From positions 1 to 14,620 of the forward strand of contig CAZXUS010000024.1 in NCBI GenBank assembly GCA_964643985.1: DNA of 14,620 bases, written 5' to 3'. A model generated the notes under the pieces. It saw nothing but the letters and a program-made list of their open reading frames with translations. It did not search any database and had not been told where the DNA came from. Origin of the DNA: UBA2773 sp964643985 (GTDB taxonomy: Bacteria > Patescibacteriota > Minisyncoccia > Moranbacterales > DUUL01). Both the position numbers and the translations under genes were made by a program. Each line of letters starts with the position of its first letter. Position 1 is the stretch's first letter. Positions 13,367 to 14,620 of this stretch are shown in pieces.

Positions 13367-14374
13367 ATGCCAATTAGAAAAGATGTTTTTATTGTTCTGG
13401 TAATATTAATGCTAGGAGGGCTAGTTTTTTTTGGTTTTTTGATTTATCAAGAAAAAAATATAGTCAACCAACAAATTAAAAATCCAATTGTAAAACAGGG
13501 GAAAACTTATCCTAAAGATTTAAAAGGCATTGCCTATTTAACCTTAAAAGAAAAAGAGGGAATAAGCTTAAGAGAAGACAAAAGTAGCTATGGATTATAT
13601 AAATTTGATTTCAAAGAAGGAAAACTTGTTGAGGAATATCTTGTTGAAAATTGTCAAATCTTGGGCGGTGAATTTGATTTAACCGCAGAAAAAATGTTAA
13701 TTTCTCAAGATTGTAATCAAGAAAACCAAGATCAAATCTATGCTATTGATCAAGAAAAAAATTTAACAAAAATTACCAATAGTAACAGTAAATTTAAAAA
13801 AGAAGCAACTTGGTCAGATGATGGTAAAAAAATAGTCTTTATGTCAACTTCAGGAGAAAATCCAACTTTTAATATTAATTCTTGGGACGTAGTTATTCTA
13901 GATCTAAAGGGGAACGAAGAAAAAATTACCACTGGAGCCCATCCCTTTTTTTCACCTGATGGCAAGAAAGTTTTATTTCTAAAAAACAACGGAATTAATT
14001 TAGTTGACATTAAAACTAAAGAAGAGGAAGGTTATTATCAATTTAATGCTGATATTACTTTTCAGTTGGATTTATCGCCTCTCAAGGACAGATTGGTTAT
14101 TTCTGATCCTGAAAATAAAAATATAAAAATATTCAAAATAAATTCCTGGGAAAATTTTAGCTTAGAAAAAATTCAAGAAATTAAAACTCCTAATTCCGGA
14201 ATTTCTTGGCCTAAATTTAGTCCTTTTGATAATAAATATTTGATTTATGAAGAACTTTTTAATGATGGAGTGATTGAGTTAGTGGTTTACGATCTAGAAA
14301 ATTTAAAAAGATATACCGCAAGCGACCTATCTTTTTATGAGCATGGAAATATGTGGATCAATGATTGGCGGTAA
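13367..14374 (+). CDS. Membrane-anchored TolB/WD40-like beta-propeller protein
   Basis: The 335-residue protein has an N-terminal membrane anchor (7-27, uncleaved-looking, with a short positive N-end MPIRKD) and then an extracytoplasmic domain. At least five PD40-like blades are visible by their SxDGKxIxF pattern: GEFDLTAEKMLIS (101-113), ATWSDDGKKIVFMS (147-160), PFFSPDGKKVLFL (193-205), LDLSPLKDRLVIS (234-246) and PKFSPFDNKYLIY (282-294). Such propellers usually bind partners or serve as scaffolds; no catalytic residues are recognised. It is not TolB of the Tol-Pal system: no tol or pal gene is near, and the anchor replaces a cleavable signal. No Shine-Dalgarno is seen. It follows the 779-residue gene by 173 bp, a spacer with only the probable promoter in it. 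Confidence 0.75.
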   Translation: MPIRKDVFIVLVILMLGGLVFFGFLIYQEKNIVNQQIKNPIVKQGKTYPKDLKGIAYLTLKEKEGISLREDKSSYGLYKFDFKEGKLVEEYLVENCQILGGEFDLTAEKMLISQDCNQENQDQIYAIDQEKNLTKITNSNSKFKKEATWSDDGKKIVFMSTSGENPTFNINSWDVVILDLKGNEEKITTGAHPFFSPDGKKVLFLKNNGINLVDIKTKEEEGYYQFNADITFQLDLSPLKDRLVISDPENKNIKIFKINSWENFSLEKIQEIKTPNSGISWPKFSPFDNKYLIYEELFNDGVIELVVYDLENLKRYTASDLSFYEHGNMWINDWR

Positions 14375-14523
14375 AATAATTTTTAAAAAATAAGTATAAA
14401 AAATGTTTAAATCTAATTTTTTTAATAAAATTTTATTAAAAATCACAGACGCTCGAAGACTTAATCTTAAATTTGCTCCTGTATTTGTTGTCTTTTCTGC
14501 CTTGAGCACTCCTGTTAACGTAC

Positions 14524-14620
14524 ATGGAGATGCTTGAGCCAGCTGATCGAGAAATTTTAAAAATGATGATTGAAAAATTTGATGGGGCCAGTGGGAGTTC
14601 AAATCGGTGAAGACTTTTAC
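14524..14620 (+). pseudogene. Decayed second ruvB fragment, running off the window
   Basis: The stretch reads EPADREILKMMIEKFDG, matching resident RuvB EPADREILTLMIEKFDGG (257-274). The frame then shifts by a 2-base loss at 14585-14588, continues as PVGVQ, and after a gap as GEDFY, matching TIEDVY (291-296). Relative to the resident gene there is a 21-bp loss between TTGGA repeats and a 33-bp loss between GTTCAAA repeats. Most remaining differences are at third codon positions, so this copy was under protein-level selection before decay and is not a recent duplicate. Bases 14375-14523 hold no convincing gene. Confidence 0.7.

Noticed and set aside
14492..14515. Likeness of TGCCTTGAGCACTCCT to TGCCTAGCACTCCT in the ncRNA region, hinting that the whole RNA-ruvB locus was duplicated
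   Set aside because: Only 14 matching bases with a 2-base gap; nothing else of the RNA locus is visible near the fragment.
14403..14537. A 44-codon plus-strand ORF starting MFKSNFF before the ruvB fragment
   Set aside because: No ribosome site, no recognised family, and it overlaps the ruvB fragment in another frame. Its RRLNLKFA stretch faintly recalls RuvB RRTPRIAN but is too weak to use.
14327..14602. A 91-codon minus-strand ORF at the right end
   Set aside because: It is antisense to the beta-propeller end and the ruvB fragment, both better supported.
1..14620. CRISPR array, tRNA or rRNA genes, or use of TGA as a sense codon
   Set aside because: No regularly spaced repeats or tRNA/rRNA signatures were seen, and all intact genes read through without TGA codons and end in TAA.

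Overview
This AT-rich window has long A/T runs in its spacers, little Shine-Dalgarno use, compact single-copy housekeeping genes, and TAA as the stop of every intact gene. Together with a PilB/GspE-type ATPase gene and GC-rich hairpin repeats between genes, this suggests a streamlined bacterium of the Candidate Phyla Radiation (Patescibacteria, perhaps a Parcubacteria lineage). That placement is an inference from style and gene content; no rRNA is present. TGA behaves as a stop, so the standard bacterial code fits.

Layout. The left third (95-5247) is a minus-strand block read right to left: corA-like channel, cysS (cysteinyl-tRNA synthetase), dus (tRNA-dihydrouridine synthase), then, after a 432-bp repeat-filled spacer, dxr (isoprenoid MEP pathway). 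From 5387 the plus strand carries yidD (membrane-protein insertion factor), a 1012-residue protein that is two PilB/GspE ATPases fused head to tail, ruvB (Holliday-junction motor), a 779-residue membrane protein ending in a spermidine-synthase-like methyltransferase fold, and a membrane-anchored TolB-like beta-propeller. The window ends inside a decayed second ruvB piece. Between ruvB and the 779-residue gene lies the C-terminal stub of a DDE transposase.

The spacers are the unusual part. (1) Between pilB and ruvB there is a minus-strand transcription unit with no ORF: a TTGACA-17-TATCAT promoter, an RNA that can close on itself through an 18-bp stem, and an intrinsic terminator. It looks like a genuine non-coding RNA gene of 6S-like size. 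(2) Two copies of a palindromic AT-rich element (1439-1579 and 9121-9209) share arms and an asymmetric inner motif. (3) A conserved short motif, about YTGGRAAYARTCCCTTAA, recurs in spacers; two opposed copies bound a 189-bp MITE-like element at 5703-5891. (4) A 114-bp element with perfect 12-bp terminal inverted repeats sits in frame inside dus, adding 38 codons just before the catalytic GCP motif, and shares its end with a spacer copy at 1370-1395. This recalls the Rickettsia palindromic elements that insert into coding genes.

The window is therefore ordinary housekeeping DNA invaded by several families of small, probably non-autonomous repeats, plus one candidate RNA gene and one unusual fused motor ATPase.
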